This document shows positions 10,048-21,205 of a stretch of DNA of 64,000 nt, one piece after another. This stretch comes from Metaphire vulgaris (lineage: Eukaryota; Annelida; Clitellata; Crassiclitellata; Megascolecidae). Position numbers and translations under genes: made by a program. Numbering within the stretch: position 1 is the stretch's first letter; each line of letters opens with the position of its first letter. The DNA lies in the NCBI GenBank assembly GCA_018105865.1, contig CM030847.1:13407089-13471088 (forward strand), read 5' to 3'. Below the pieces are notes generated by a model. That model worked only from the letters and a program-made list of their open reading frames with translations, did no database searches and was not told where the DNA came from.

Positions 10048-11069
10048 CCCTTTAACAGGGGAATTAAATTTTACAAGTCGTCCCCATTCAGGGTAATTAA
10101 TTTTGGGTAAAAGCGTTCATATGAAATGTGAACATATACATTTTAGATTTACTATATCTCAGGCTATATAGAAGCTAAAGAAATGAGGTTTGCACCATTG
10201 TTTAGCATTTTTATTGTTCTTTCTAACCATCTGTGCAAAAAAAATTTTGGGGGTAGGGTCCACTCTACAGCCTAAAATGGGACCCCCTCCCCAAAATTTA
10301 GTTCAAAGCTCAATAGAAAAAAATTTTCAATGGTGACCCCACTTTTGTCAGCGGCAAAGTTGTAGATGAGTGTAATTGGAACAGAATAGTTCAAAAATTT
10401 TAAAATCGGACCCAATTTGGGGTAGTTATCATATTTCAAACCCTATAACTCATTGCTCGGAGGAAATAAATTTTTTTCGCAAATTTTGCAATCTGAAAAT
10501 ATTACATTTCAGTATATTTCAGGCTAGATAGAAGTTAAAGAAATGAGGTTTGCACCATTATTTAGCATTTTTATTGTTCTTTCTAACCATCCATGCCCAA
10601 AAAAATTTTTGGGGTAGGTCCACTCTACAGCATAAAATCGGAGCCCTGCCAAAACATTTTTTCAAAGCTCAATAGCAAAAAATTTTCAATGGTGATCCCA
10701 CTTTTGTGAGTGGCAAAGTTGTAGATGAGTGTAATTGGAACAGAATAGTTCAAAAATTTTGAAGATCGGACCCAATTTGGCGTAGTTATGATTTTTCAAG
10801 CCCTAGAAATGTCTCTTTTCAATGCCAAAACTCGGACCCTCGGTCGAATCAAGCCTATTTTCCTTGCTTAGGGCAGCAAAACTAGCTAAAAGCGAGCTAC
10901 CTTCTTGCGAATGAATAGTAACTAAATCGAAATATTGCATTGGAAGGTATATATACGACGAACCCATTTGAGGAACAGACGTTGAAGTTGAGCGTCGTAT
11001 ATATACTACGAACCCATTTGCAGAATGAATGACGCGCGTAGTATACATACGATGAACCCAGTTGACGGG
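10048..11069. mobile_element. piggyBac-like non-autonomous transposon, 1,022 bp
   Basis: TTAA duplications at 10044-10047 and 11070-11073 flank ends CCCTTTAACAGGGG and GTTGACGGG. The interior shares the TCAGGCTATATAGAAGCTA repeat with the element at 5170-6601, here as two units about 360 bp apart (10158 and 10518). Three ~24-bp subterminal repeats lie near the right end at 10947, 10997 and 11041. No transposase. Confidence 0.8.
10947..11064. repeat. Three subterminal ~24-bp repeats
   Basis: GTATATATACGACGAACCCA at 10947, a close match at 10997 and GTATACATACGATGAACCCA at 11041, spaced 50 and 44 bp apart. Such repeats near a terminus are often transposase-binding sites; that role is inferred. 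Confidence 0.75.
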
Positions 11070-11073
11070 TTAA

Positions 11074-11565
<492 letters not shown>

Positions 11566-12100
11566 AAACCTTCTTTGTCTTCTTCCTCTTCTTCTTCAGA
11601 TGTCATTCATTGCTGCGTTGGCAGACATAGACCTCCAACTTTACATAATTTCTGCTGTTTCTCAGGAGTTCCATGTTGCTATCTATCTCCATTCCTTCTC
11701 TTAGTCTGTCTGTGTACTGTGTTCTTTAATTTCCTCTCTCACTGTCAGGTTCTCAAGTTTGTCTTTTCTCATCACATGCCAAAAAATTTCATCTGTCTTT
11801 ACTTTGCCATTGATATCTTTGCCATTAAGCTTTCCATCAGCTGCGAAATTTCTTTTAAGTATTATGAGTTGTGTTTCTGTTTATATTTTCTTGCTTCTCA
11901 GTTTTCAATTCCATGAAAGCAGACTTTGCCATGCCCATTCTTGATCTAATGTCTTTGTAGTGGTAAAATTTTGAAAACACAACATATGATAATGCTTCCC
12001 ACATATTTTAATTGTGCCCTTTGTTCTGTTTCTTTTCCATTGAAGACCCTGCATTTGGGCACTTCTTTGTGTTTGGTAATTGTGATGGTAACAAGTTACT
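11566..12100 (-). mobile_element. Family J LINE RT/C-terminal remnant
   Basis: Minus strand: NGKETEQ-like text, then HYKDIRSRMGMAKSAFMELK as in the copy at 34164-34890 (TRIAMAKSAFVELK), running down to a lysine/arginine-rich CTTCTTCTTCTT 3' end at 11577-11597. Several frame changes; the middle is deleted. Confidence 0.65.
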
Positions 12101-12104
12101 GGTC

Positions 12105-12354
12105 TGGCCTCTGTCTCCTAAATCCTTCTACTGCTTTTGATACAATAGATCACAAAATTCTACTGAAATGCCTTTTCCTCTAGTTTGGAATATATTCTAT
12201 AGCTCACCGCTGGTTTCAATCTTATCTCCAATCTCGATCCTTTCAAGTTTCATGCGTTAACCAAACTTCATTGCCCTCTGACTTATACTATGGAGTACCA
12301 CAGGGATCTGTCCTTGGACCTGTTTTGTTCAGTCTCTACACTACCCCACTGTCA
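12105..12354 (+). mobile_element. Family A LINE, RT core, first segment
   Basis: Plus strand: FDTIDHKILLKCL (motif A region), WFQSYLQSRSFQVSCVNQTS, YYGVPQGSVLGPVLF (motif B) and SLYTTPLSS. It stops exactly where the Helitron begins at 12355. Its continuation, starting with the next bases of the same coding sequence, is at 15001. The intact equivalent is at 54426-55734 (minus). Confidence 0.85.
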
Positions 12355-12910
12355 TCTATCATATTAAGATCCTTATCTGTATGTCTCTCTGTTACCTTCA
12401 AGAGTTCTGATTGGTTGACTATTGGTAGACGGTTTAGACCGTTTAGTCCTTACGTCGCGATGCGTTGGTGGGCGAGCGTTGACTATTGGTAGACGGTTTA
12501 GTCCTTACGTCGCGATGCGTTGGTGGACGATGTTCGAAGACGACGTTGCTATTGGTAACCAAACGGTTTAGTCGAAGAAGCGTTTGACGAAGTGTACGTT
12601 CAATTGTTCATTGCAACGTCATAATGTGTACAACGTCGCGATGCGTTGATGAGCGTAGCTCGAGGAAGTTGCGCAAGTTTAACGTACACAAAAAATACGT
12701 GTACAGCGTCACAAATGGTCGCAGTTGCGTGATTTTAACGTACATAGGCCTAATTATTACGTGGCGCAGAGCTTGGCTAGGTAGCGTATGTACTTCATTG
12801 AAATGTTGTTCAGCATGAATTCAATGATTGGGTATTAGGTATAGGTATTGATTAGTATTTATCCTGCACTGCGAGCGAAGCAAGCGCGAGCGAAGCGAGC
12901 ATCTTTCTAG
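12355..12910 (+). mobile_element. Non-autonomous Helitron, 556 bp
   Basis: Begins TCTATCATATTAAGATCC and ends GCATCTTTCTAG, with A before and T after: the TC...CTRR structure and A/T insertion site of Helitrons, which move by rolling-circle replication. Near the 3' end is the GCGAGCGAAGCGAGC motif. Related copies are at 44640-45065 and 46156-46593. This copy is longer partly because a ~70-bp block beginning GACTATTGGTAGACGG is duplicated (12417 and 12480). Confidence 0.85.
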
Positions 12911-12912
12911 TA

Positions 12913-12952
<40 letters not shown>

Positions 12953-12985
12953 TAATATTAATGACAATAATAATAACATTAATAT
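12911..12985. repeat. (AAT)n microsatellite
   Basis: Runs of TAA/AAT directly after the Helitron 3' end, decaying into AACAATAATATTAATG. Confidence 0.9.
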
Positions 12986-14180
12986 TAGTAACAATCGGTC
13001 TGTTGAACAGAGCATTACATAAAAGAGATGTTTTTGAATTCACCGTTGCTCATAGCAACGAATAGAGGCATCGATTCGCGTTATTGATGATTGGTCCTCC
13101 AGAGCGACAATTAGTTCGTTAAGCCAATAAGAAAACAGATGTGTTGAAACAATATATTCGGTAACCACCAATGGCAGTCATGCTCCTCGTACGTGGCTGC
13201 TTTAAATCTGACTTCTAAATTGATTGCATCAAGGGAGTTTGCGAAGCGATACTTGGGGTAACCCGACAACGACCTCTCTCTAGAACTAGCAGGGATGATA
13301 TGGTAGGCAACTGCCAATCATGACTGCGATTCAACAAGTTGTTTTAGAAATTTGCTTCGAGGTGGACTTGGGTAGGCCCACATCTCCTTTTTAATATTTG
13401 GATTGCAGTGATAATATTTATATTATTGTTACTCTTCCGGAAGTTATCGTACGATGCGTCCCTGCATCGATGAAGAGGTCCTAGAGACCGAGGACAAATC
13501 GATCACCAACTAGCCCTTACGGGGGCGAAAGGAGAGGCAACTCTCGGTTGGTATAGCCTCTCATACGAACGCTTACCGCAGTACCCCCGGAAACTGCCCA
13601 AGAGCAAGCTAAACTCCGCGGTGAAACATCCCCACCCCATCCTCGCATTGTTTATCCCCGTCCCCGCCCCATCCCCTCACCAGACGTTTTCATCCCCTCA
13701 TGTCCCCGCAGTAAGCCGTTGACATACGTTAACAAAGACATTTATCACAATTTGTTATTTCGTTTTGTCTCAAAATTATAGTGTCATGCGAACAAAAAAG
13801 ATTAACAACAGCATCAGTACTCCATTGGGCAACTTTCTCGTAGTGTGGTCACACCTCACTCAGTCAGTTATACGTTCAATAGGATATTCACTCACTTTCA
13901 CATTTAATCAATTTATCGATGCGCATTTTTCCATTTGTAACTTCGAGTAATAAAAAAATAACAAGCCATGTGCCCAAAACAACGGAACTTAAAAGAGACA
14001 CAGGAAAAGGAAGTACAAGGCAGTACTTCCGGCAGATTGCTAAGTTAGGTGGCTGCTCCAGCACCGTGTATTAATTGCACCCATACCTACTTTACGAATA
14101 ACCTACTGGGTTACTAAATACTCTCCATGCAGAAAAACAAGAACGCCTGCACAACGTCATCAATATTATTGTTATCATCA
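12986..14180. other. Unassigned segment carried between Helitron and LINE
   Basis: No recognised coding sequence. 13460-13640 is GC-richer with a CCCTTACGGGGGCGAAAGGA stretch that recalls LINE 5' leader sequences; 13630-13700 is rich in CCCCGTCCCC. Both are weak similarities. Confidence 0.4.
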
Positions 14181-14184
14181 ACTT

Positions 14185-14360
14185 GATAATACCGATACCG
14201 TCACCGCGGTATTACCGTGGCAAATGTCCCCGTTCCCGCAGTATTACCGCGTGACATGAACCCGTTACCGTGGTAATACCGCACATTTTGGCCAAATTGT
14301 CCCCACTACCGCGATAATTACCACGGATTTCCCGCGGTAACCGTTACCGTGTCACTCTCT
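14185..14360. repeat. Cluster of CCGCGGTAATACCG-like inverted motifs
   Basis: At least eight related motifs built on TACCGCGGTA / GGTAATACCG occur in both orientations, ending GTTACCGTGTCACTCTCT at about 14360. It looks like a structured transposon end (hAT-like is possible), but no partner end was found. Confidence 0.5.
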
Positions 14361-14394
14361 AAGCAAGCACTGTTTAAATATAGGCCAGAGAGTT

Positions 14395-15000
14395 ACAATT
14401 ATTATTATTATGGGAGACACTTTCTTAAGCGCAGTAAACATGTCAAACTAGGCAAAGTCAAGAGCGCTTTACAAAAACAATCTGGCAAACAAGTGCGTTT
14501 TTAACAGTTTCCGGAACCGATCAGGGAGTGTCTCATTTGTCAATGTTTTCGGGAGTGAATTCCACAAAGCAGGGTTCCCGTGCCGGAAGGATCTGTCTCC
14601 GAGACCCGCAGTCGTGAGAGGAGGAGGGACGACCAGTTGATTGCAGTTTCCAGATCGAAGTAAAGAACGACGTTCGATCGTCGTTGTTCTCACGATCAGC
14701 TCGGAGAGGTATGTCGGACAATGAGGGTCATTTATGGCACGGTACGTGAGCCAATGTCACTTGAACGCTACCCGTTCCGGGATCTTTAGCCAGTGCAATC
14801 GGTCCCTCAGGAGTGGAGTGATGTGCCCTCTCCATCTGGACCAAAAGATAAGTGGGGCCGCGACGTTCAAGTACTGACTGTAGTCGACTGAGTTGACTCT
14901 GTGGGACGCCGTAAAGAACACTATTGCAGTAGGTAGTCGACGCGAGCGACCACAGTACCTGGTCCGTCGCAGCCGAGGTGGGCAGATGGCGACGAACTTG
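14395..15000 (-). mobile_element. Family B LINE C-terminus, 5'-truncated
   Basis: Minus strand: GHITPLLRDRLHWLKIPERV, TTIERRSLLRSGNCNQLVV, GDRSFRHGNPALWNSLPKTL and KLLKTHLF, closely matching the copy at 21206-22991. The 3' UTR contains AAGCGCTCTTGACTTTG, and a short (AAT)n tail lies at 14397-14411. It ends abruptly at 15000, where family A resumes. Confidence 0.82.
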
Positions 15001-15791
15001 TCCTTAATTAACTCTCTCAATTTGAATCATCAACTCCAGGCTGATGACATTCAATTATTTCTTTCCTTTACACTGTCTTCCTTTAAAACATCAGTCACTG
15101 AGCTCGAATCAGCATTTTCGTTAATTTCATCGTGGATGTCAGCTAAACTCCTTGCCCTCAATCCTTCCAAAACAGAATTTCTTTTAATTGGACTGCCACA
15201 ACAACTGAAAAAAAATTGAAAATCCCACACCGACTTTAGCCCCAAACACAATAATAACCCCTGTTTCAATTGCAAAAAAATCTTCGGTTTACTTTTGACT
15301 CTTCCCTTAATTTTGAAGCTCAAATATCCCAACTATCAAAAACTTGTTATGCTCACATTCGAGATCTACGTCGCATTTGTCGCTACCTTGATATTAAAAC
15401 TGCTTCCACTATTGCCACTTCAATAGTTCACTCTAAGTTAGACTACTGCAACTCACTGTTTCACAATCGATTCAAAATGCCTTATCTCGCACAGTTACCA
15501 AATCACCTAAATTTTGCCATATTACAGCATTACTCAAATCTCTGCACTGGCTGAAAATAACAGAACGTATTAAATATAAAATAATTTTGATGACCTATAA
15601 CTCACTTCATACATCAAAACCAGTATACCTACGAAATCTGATAATCCCACAACATCCTCGATCTACTTGATCTTCCTCTCATGTAACTCTCCTTCGTCCC
15701 CAGAATCAATCATCTCTCAAAATTTGCAACCGTGCTTTTTCATATGCTGCACCAGAACTTTGGAACTCAATTCCAGCATCCCTCTGCTGTC

Positions 15792-15798
<7 letters not shown>
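15001..15798 (+). mobile_element. Family A LINE, second segment
   Basis: Continues the segment ending at 12354: NSLNLNHQLQADDIQLFLSF (the YADD tyrosine reads Q here, i.e. QADD), LALNPSKTEFLLIGLPQQLK, SQLSKTCYAHIRDLRRICRY, HSKLDYCNSLFHNRF and ELWNSIP-type text. Frames change near 15216 and after 15500. It is interrupted at about 15798 by another LINE and resumes at about 16481. Confidence 0.85.
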
Positions 15799-15833
<35 letters not shown>

Positions 15834-16480
15834 GCTGACAATTTCTTGTGCGCCATATTACCAAAATGTCAGGAGCAAGGGCACATTACAGAGTCCAATA
15901 AAAATAAATAAAATAACAGTCATCAAAAAAATATGAATGGAAAACAATCTAAGGGAGAAGAGAATAAGATTTTTTAAACACATAAGTCTTAAAGATTTTT
16001 CTTAAAGGATGTCAGATAACAGGATGATTTCACAATTATCGGTAGATCATTCCATGTCTTTGGCCCTGACACTGAAAATGACCTGGAACCGAGTGATGTT
16101 TTACAGTGAGGTATCTTCATAAGACTTTGAGCATCGGACCGCAGGGACAGTTGCAACTTTCGTGATGTTGTCGGTATGAAAATACTCCTGAAGGTACTCT
16201 GGAGCAATCTGGTTTATGGACTTGAATGCAAGAAGAGAATGTTTGTATTCAATTCTCTCTTGAACTGTGAGCCAGTGAAGCCGGTGAGTTAGTGGGGTGA
16301 AGTGGTCACGACGTCCAACACCAAAGACAAGTCTTATAGCTGCATTCAGTACCGACTGCAGGCGATTCAACTCATAGTCAGGTAGGCCATAGAGAAGACT
16401 ATTACAGTAATCCACTTTGAGCATGACAAAACATGTTACCAGACTGGCAAATTCAGTTGTAGGAAGAAACTCGTATTTCT
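15799..16480 (-). mobile_element. L2/CR1-type LINE 3' end nested in family A
   Basis: Minus strand: KVDYCNSLLYGLPDYELNRL, QSVLNAAIRLVFGVGRRDHF, LHWLTVQERIEYKHSL, SRSFSVSGPKTWNDLP. The (AAT)n tail is at 15794-15830 on the plus strand. Flanks CTCTGCTGTCT (15788-15798) and CTCTGAGCCTTC (16479-16490) may be an imperfect target duplication. Confidence 0.83.
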
Positions 16481-16790
16481 CTGAGCCTTCACACCATAGT
16501 CAAATAACAAATTCTGAGTCACAATTTCCTTCCATTCTTGCAACATCTCCTCAAGTTTTTCTTTCTAAACTGAAATAATTTCTCTCCAAAAATCATTTCC
16601 TCCATAGCTGTAACGTCCCAACCACTGGCTCTTTGAATTAAATGACCCTGCATGAATGACTCCACCTTTGGCTATAGCTACTTCATTTTAAGATTAAGCG
16701 CTTAGGAATAAGGAGCTACTTATGTGCTGCTTTTGAAAGCGCTATAGAAATTAACACAATTTTGTTTACTTACATACTTATTTAAGTCTT
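16481..16790 (+). mobile_element. Family A LINE, 3' end segment
   Basis: Resumes family A after the nested LINE: AAATTCTGAGTCACAATTTC as in the 54.5-kb copy, then AAAATCATTTCCTCCATAGC, a 3' UTR with AAGCGCTTAGGAATAAGGAG, and AAAGCGCTATAGAAATTAAC followed by a TTTACTTAC tail at about 16770. Confidence 0.8.
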
Positions 16791-16859
16791 TTTATGTTTA
16801 TTTTCAGTCCTTTGTCTACACTTGTTTAAGTCAGTTTGTGTCATACTCTCTGCAGCTCT

Positions 16860-17905
16860 TCTTCCGAGAATGCCAATAGTATTGCTTTATCTGCAAATCT
16901 TTGGTCATTGACGAAGTAGGAACAAAATGGAAGGAATATATAGAAGATTTGTACTGCACACATGAGAAACCACATGCACTGGATGGGGATGAAACAGGGA
17001 TAGCAATGGTGACATTCGAACTAGAGCTCTCCAAGGAAGAGATAATTGCAGCAATCATGGACTTAAAGAGCAACAAGGCTAAAGGAATCGACAATATACC
17101 TGCAGAAATGTTTATAATCTGGGTAAAGGGCAACAGGAGAATTAGTTAGGCTGTGTCAAGAAATCTATCATACAGGGAAATGACAAACAGACTTCTCCAG
17201 ACAGTAATGGCACCAAAAGAAGAGAAACAGAATGTGGAGACATGTGGAGACATGCCTACTTTGTCATGCTCCAAAGATGGTTTTGAAGATCCTTTAACAA
17301 ATTAGTAGAAGCCAAGTGGCAAGCAACATCAAAGGAATACGGAATGAAAATCAATTTAAAGAAGGCAAAAATAATGAAAATCAGCAGACCCAGTGGATAA
17401 ATAAAATAATCATTGATGAAGTGGAAATAGAACAGGTAGAATTCTGCTATCTTGGAAGTCTGCTTGATACAAATACCAAGTGTCATAAAAAATAAGGATA
17501 AATTGCTAGGGGAAAGAAAGTTGCCTTTATGTACAGAAGAGAACTAGTGAGCAGAAACTTTAACAGCAATCTGGATACACGATTGGTCAAAACACTGATC
17601 TGGTGAGTGACACTCTATGGGTCAGAAACTTAGATGCTTAGAAAAGAGGGTATAAAGAGACTAGAGGAATTTGATAAGCGGATTTTGTGAATGGAAAAAA
17701 TCAGCTGGATGGAAGGAAAAGATAACCAACAAAGAGGTCTGGAAGAGAACAGAATATAAGAAAAGACTAATAAACACAATTCATACTAGACAAAGAAGTG
17801 GATAGGTCATGTTCTAAGAGAAGAAACGCGCCTGATAAGGACATTGATGCTGGAGTGGATGTTCGACCATACAACAAAGAGCAAGTAATCAATCCTGAAG
17901 AAAAA
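16860..17905 (+). mobile_element. RTE/J-like LINE, RT remnants
   Basis: Plus strand: GTKWKEYIEDLYCTHEKPHA, KEEIIAAIMDLKSNKAKGID and NIPAEMF (pre-motif 0-2 region of RT); then, after a deletion removing the catalytic core, KINLKK, VEIEQVEFCYLGSLLDTNTK, LYGSET-like text and WIGHVLREET. Many stops. It preserves the start and end of the RT region but not the active site. Confidence 0.75.
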
Positions 17906-18149
17906 AAGTTCAAGATAGAGAGGAGTGGTGATGCTTTCACAAGTCTTAAACCTAAATCTTTTAGCCGAAAACTGACTCCAGGCTATAATACCAATCAGAT
18001 ACAGAGGCCCAAGCATCCACCTTTTTTTGGCTTCAGCTGCAGGTACCGCCAGGATCCAGAATTCCATCTTCGCTAACACAACAATTCCTGAGGATGCCCA
18101 TCTGAGCGCCGCTAAGATACACTGATCTAAGTGATCTTCAGAATGCAAT

Positions 18150-18370
18150 GTGACAAATCATCGGCAAAAGTCTTTGTATGCAATCGGCCTGGGACCGTCC
18201 ATTGGTCGAGAGAGATTTTCCTTATTTAAAATCAATGATCACGTCAGACTCAATGCCATCACCATGCCGCATTCAGGAGATTGGTTACTCTCCTTTCCTA
18301 CAACAGCCCTAGGCTTGAGACTGGACGACAAAGTAGTTCGGATAGTGACTGGCCTATGCACCTGATGTCC
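18150..18370 (+). mobile_element. Retroelement C-terminal motif (SGDWL block)
   Basis: Open plus frame with RLNAITMPHSGDWLLSFPTT and ALGLRLDDKVVRIVTGLCT. A run of this form (SGxWLxALP ... GLRLxDxxVRxAxGLRLG) is frequent downstream of RT in invertebrate non-LTR elements. The cysteine/histidine cluster expected next is missing. Clade not assigned. Confidence 0.55.
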
Positions 18371-18539
18371 ATTGAAGCACTAAGAGAGGTTATTCGCTAC
18401 CAAAGTCAAGACTGGCAATTCGAAATACAAAATTTTTAATGTTGACACCAGAATTATGAACATCAAAATTTGCAGAATTGTGGCAAACTCTCAAAGAAGA
18501 CTGCTTCAAAGAGTCAGCTGCTATTCTCAAGTACTGAGC

Positions 18540-18630
18540 ATCCCTCCTGTTTCAAGAAAGTTTCATTCTCTTTACTTTTAGCTTTTGGTTCGACTTATAA
18601 TTGTGAACAGATTTTCTCTCTCACATAACT
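18540..18630 (+). pseudogene. hAT transposase C-terminal scrap
   Basis: One plus frame reads FSLLLAFGSTYNCEQIFSLT and stops. GSTYxCEQxFS is the hallmark of the hAT C-terminal dimerisation domain. The fragment is about 20 residues long in frame, with only vague similarity upstream. Confidence 0.55.
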
Positions 18631-18639
18631 GCTTTTAAC

Positions 18640-19236
18640 CCTTTGAACTCTAGGCTCCCTAGTGATTTGGGAGTGTAATCTGGGCATCCCACACGATTTT
18701 CATAAAATTTGAAAACAAATTTTAGAGTATAAGTGTTAATTTATGTTATGGAATGATTATGAAAAACTTTGTTAACACATATTTTGAGTTTTTGTCAAGT
18801 ATTAGATGTAACAGCAAACTGAAAAGGCTTTACTAGTACATTTGCTTAGAACTATGAGTGCTGATACAGTCTCAAAGCCATCTCCATCTACGCAGACATA
18901 TTCTACTTCTCTCGCACTTCAGTTTTTCACTAATTGCTGTTTTTTGGTAATATCCAAACACTCTTTATGCTTTGGCATGCTAGAATTTTTGAAATAATAG
19001 AAATCATTAACTATATAAAATATTGAAACTACTATTGAAACTAATATTGAAACTAATTCTGAACTATTTTAGTAGTGTGTCAGCCTTTACCAACAGAAGG
19101 CTTTCACTCTCCTATAAACTAGGGACCATTCATATATTATGTACGCACTGAGAGGAAAGGGGTAGTTGGATTTAGGAGTATTTGCCTAGGGGAGCGATCT
19201 CGATTCAATGCATATGTATGTACAAATTTATATATA
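18640..19236. other. Unassigned AT-rich stretch
   Basis: No coding similarity. TTAACCCTTTG at 18635 resembles a piggyBac-like left end but no right end was found. Short repeats ATTGAAACTACTATTGAAAC occur at about 19022-19060. Confidence 0.4.
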
Positions 19237-19244
19237 GCCTATAT

Positions 19245-20415
19245 CAGAAGTTCCCAAACATTTTGGACTGTGGACCCCTACTTTGTTCCCAGCTTATCTT
19301 GCAGACCACATTATTTAACAAATAAATGTTAAAGTTAATATTTAATATTTAATTAAAATAACGGGCAGACTACTCCCACAACACCAACGCTGTCCCTAAG
19401 ACGACATGCTACAATGTGGACAATCATAATATAGGCCTACAATTAAACACTGAATAAATGTTGTTACATTACTGATAGATTGAATACGCTTTTTTCCAGA
19501 ATCAGCTACTTCATCAAATTCTCTTAGATATAATTACTATCAATAAGATTGAAGTGCTTGGGTTTTTGCACAAACTGTCAATTCTTTATTGTATTTTGAC
19601 AAGCATGCATGCACGCAAGTCAATTAAGTCAATTTCAACGAAAAGTTTCTATCGTCGTTTTAATTTTTAGTTACTTATATTTAATATGGCTAAGAGTTTA
19701 AAATCATATGAAAATTTTATTTGTGTTTTTGACTTGTTCTTTACTGTTTTTTAAATTTTCTCAATTATTCTGTTAGCCAGTATGGCTTAAACTCTATAAC
19801 TCTGAATAGCGTGTTTTGCTGTGTACTTGACTATTATTTCTGATTATTCCTGAGGCCTGGTGGTGTTTGCTTATGATTGATAGATGCAGCTCTAGGTGGT
19901 CTGGTGGCGGCCAGGGAAACTTGTGTGTCAGAATTATATGAAAAGAAATTACTGACATGCATTTAATTTCTTCTTTATTTCTTGAGGGCCAGGCGGCTGG
20001 TAACTGACTAAGCACAGTACGGAGCGAAATATTTATTTAATGAAACAAAATCTGTTACAAATAGCATTCTCAATAAGGTCTATCAATAAAGTAAACTGAA
20101 GTCGTCTGCTCAGCCCTCTCACACACTTTCGCGAGGCCTCCTTGGTTTTCCCCTTTTCACCGCTAATATTATACTCCGGCTGGCGGTGTAGGCCTATATC
20201 TAGATATTAATATGTGGCTTTAGTATATTATATCTTATGATTTATATTATTATTGTTATTGGTGGCTTGACCGGCACACAGAATTATTTGAGAACACAGA
20301 CTGTTACTACTAAACCTATGAAGTGCTACTAAATATTTTTGGAGGCTCTCGCGGACCCCCGCCATATCCTCCACAGACCCCCTTCAGTCCGCGGACCACA
20401 GTTTGGGAACTGCTG
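19245..20415. mobile_element. hAT-type element, 1,171 bp
   Basis: Termini CAGAAGTTCCCAAACATTTT and CAGTTTGGGAACTGCTG are imperfect inverted repeats, flanked by the exact 8-bp duplication GCCTATAT at 19237-19244 and 20416-20423, diagnostic for hAT. Subterminal GGACCCC / GTCCGCGGACC text matches the hAT at 37986-39703. No readable transposase was found inside. Confidence 0.85.
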
Positions 20416-20685
20416 GCCTATATACAGTCTTGGCCAACCATGGACACTGCCGGCCATCGAGGGATCAGTGCTCGGCTAGAGCTGCGAATTTGACTGATCA
20501 TGTAAACAAAGTCCAGTAATTAAAGTTTCTACCATATACAGTATCTGCTTCCAAGAGGTCTAGACTTAAGGGTGGAGAGAGCGATGCCCGCTGCCTTTGT
20601 TTAAAGATTCAGCGGTATTATTCTTAGGCACTCAGCCTTTCTTAAATTAGCTATGGGAAAGGTGAATGATCAGCTAGACACTAGA

Positions 20686-21114
20686 CACGAGCACATCACA
20701 TCATTACTGAGGAACCTACATTGGCTCTCAGCCCTTAAGCACATAAAATACAAGCTGGTACTGCTGGTTTTTCTATACCTACAACAGTATAGGCCCAGCA
20801 AATCTCAAGGCTGAATTGCAGTGGACAGCAGACCTCGAGGGCCGACAGCGTGCGAGGTCAGCCTCTAGTGAGACGCTACACGTACCACATACATGCCTCA
20901 CCTCGGTAGGTGATCGTGCCTTTCCAGTTACAGCCACGAGGGCCTGGAACAATCTGCCTTCTGCCATACCAAACTCGTCATCACTTGAAACGTTCAAGAA
21001 GCACCTGAAGACATGGTTGTTCCAGACCAGCTACACATCCCAATTTAATATTAACTAACAATGAATGTGTTCACACAGTCTGCTACAGGATAAGTCACCA
21101 CATAAATCTTAACT

Positions 21115-21163
<49 letters not shown>

Positions 21164-21168
21164 GTCTA
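20686..21168 (+). mobile_element. Family L LINE C-terminus and tail
   Basis: Plus strand: EHITSLLRNLHWLSALKHIK, then RQRARSASSETLHVPHTCLT, GDRAFPVTATRAWNNLP and FKKHLKTWLFQTSYTS followed by a stop and an (AAT)n tail at 21117-21163. One frame change near 20810. Inserted into the family A remnant. Confidence 0.82.
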
Positions 21169-21205
21169 TATCGGAAGAACAGTGAGGCTAGGTTGTTACA
21201 GCTAT

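Noticed and set aside
18635..18660. piggyBac-like left end (TTAACCCTTTG)
   Set aside because: No matching right end with TTAA was found.
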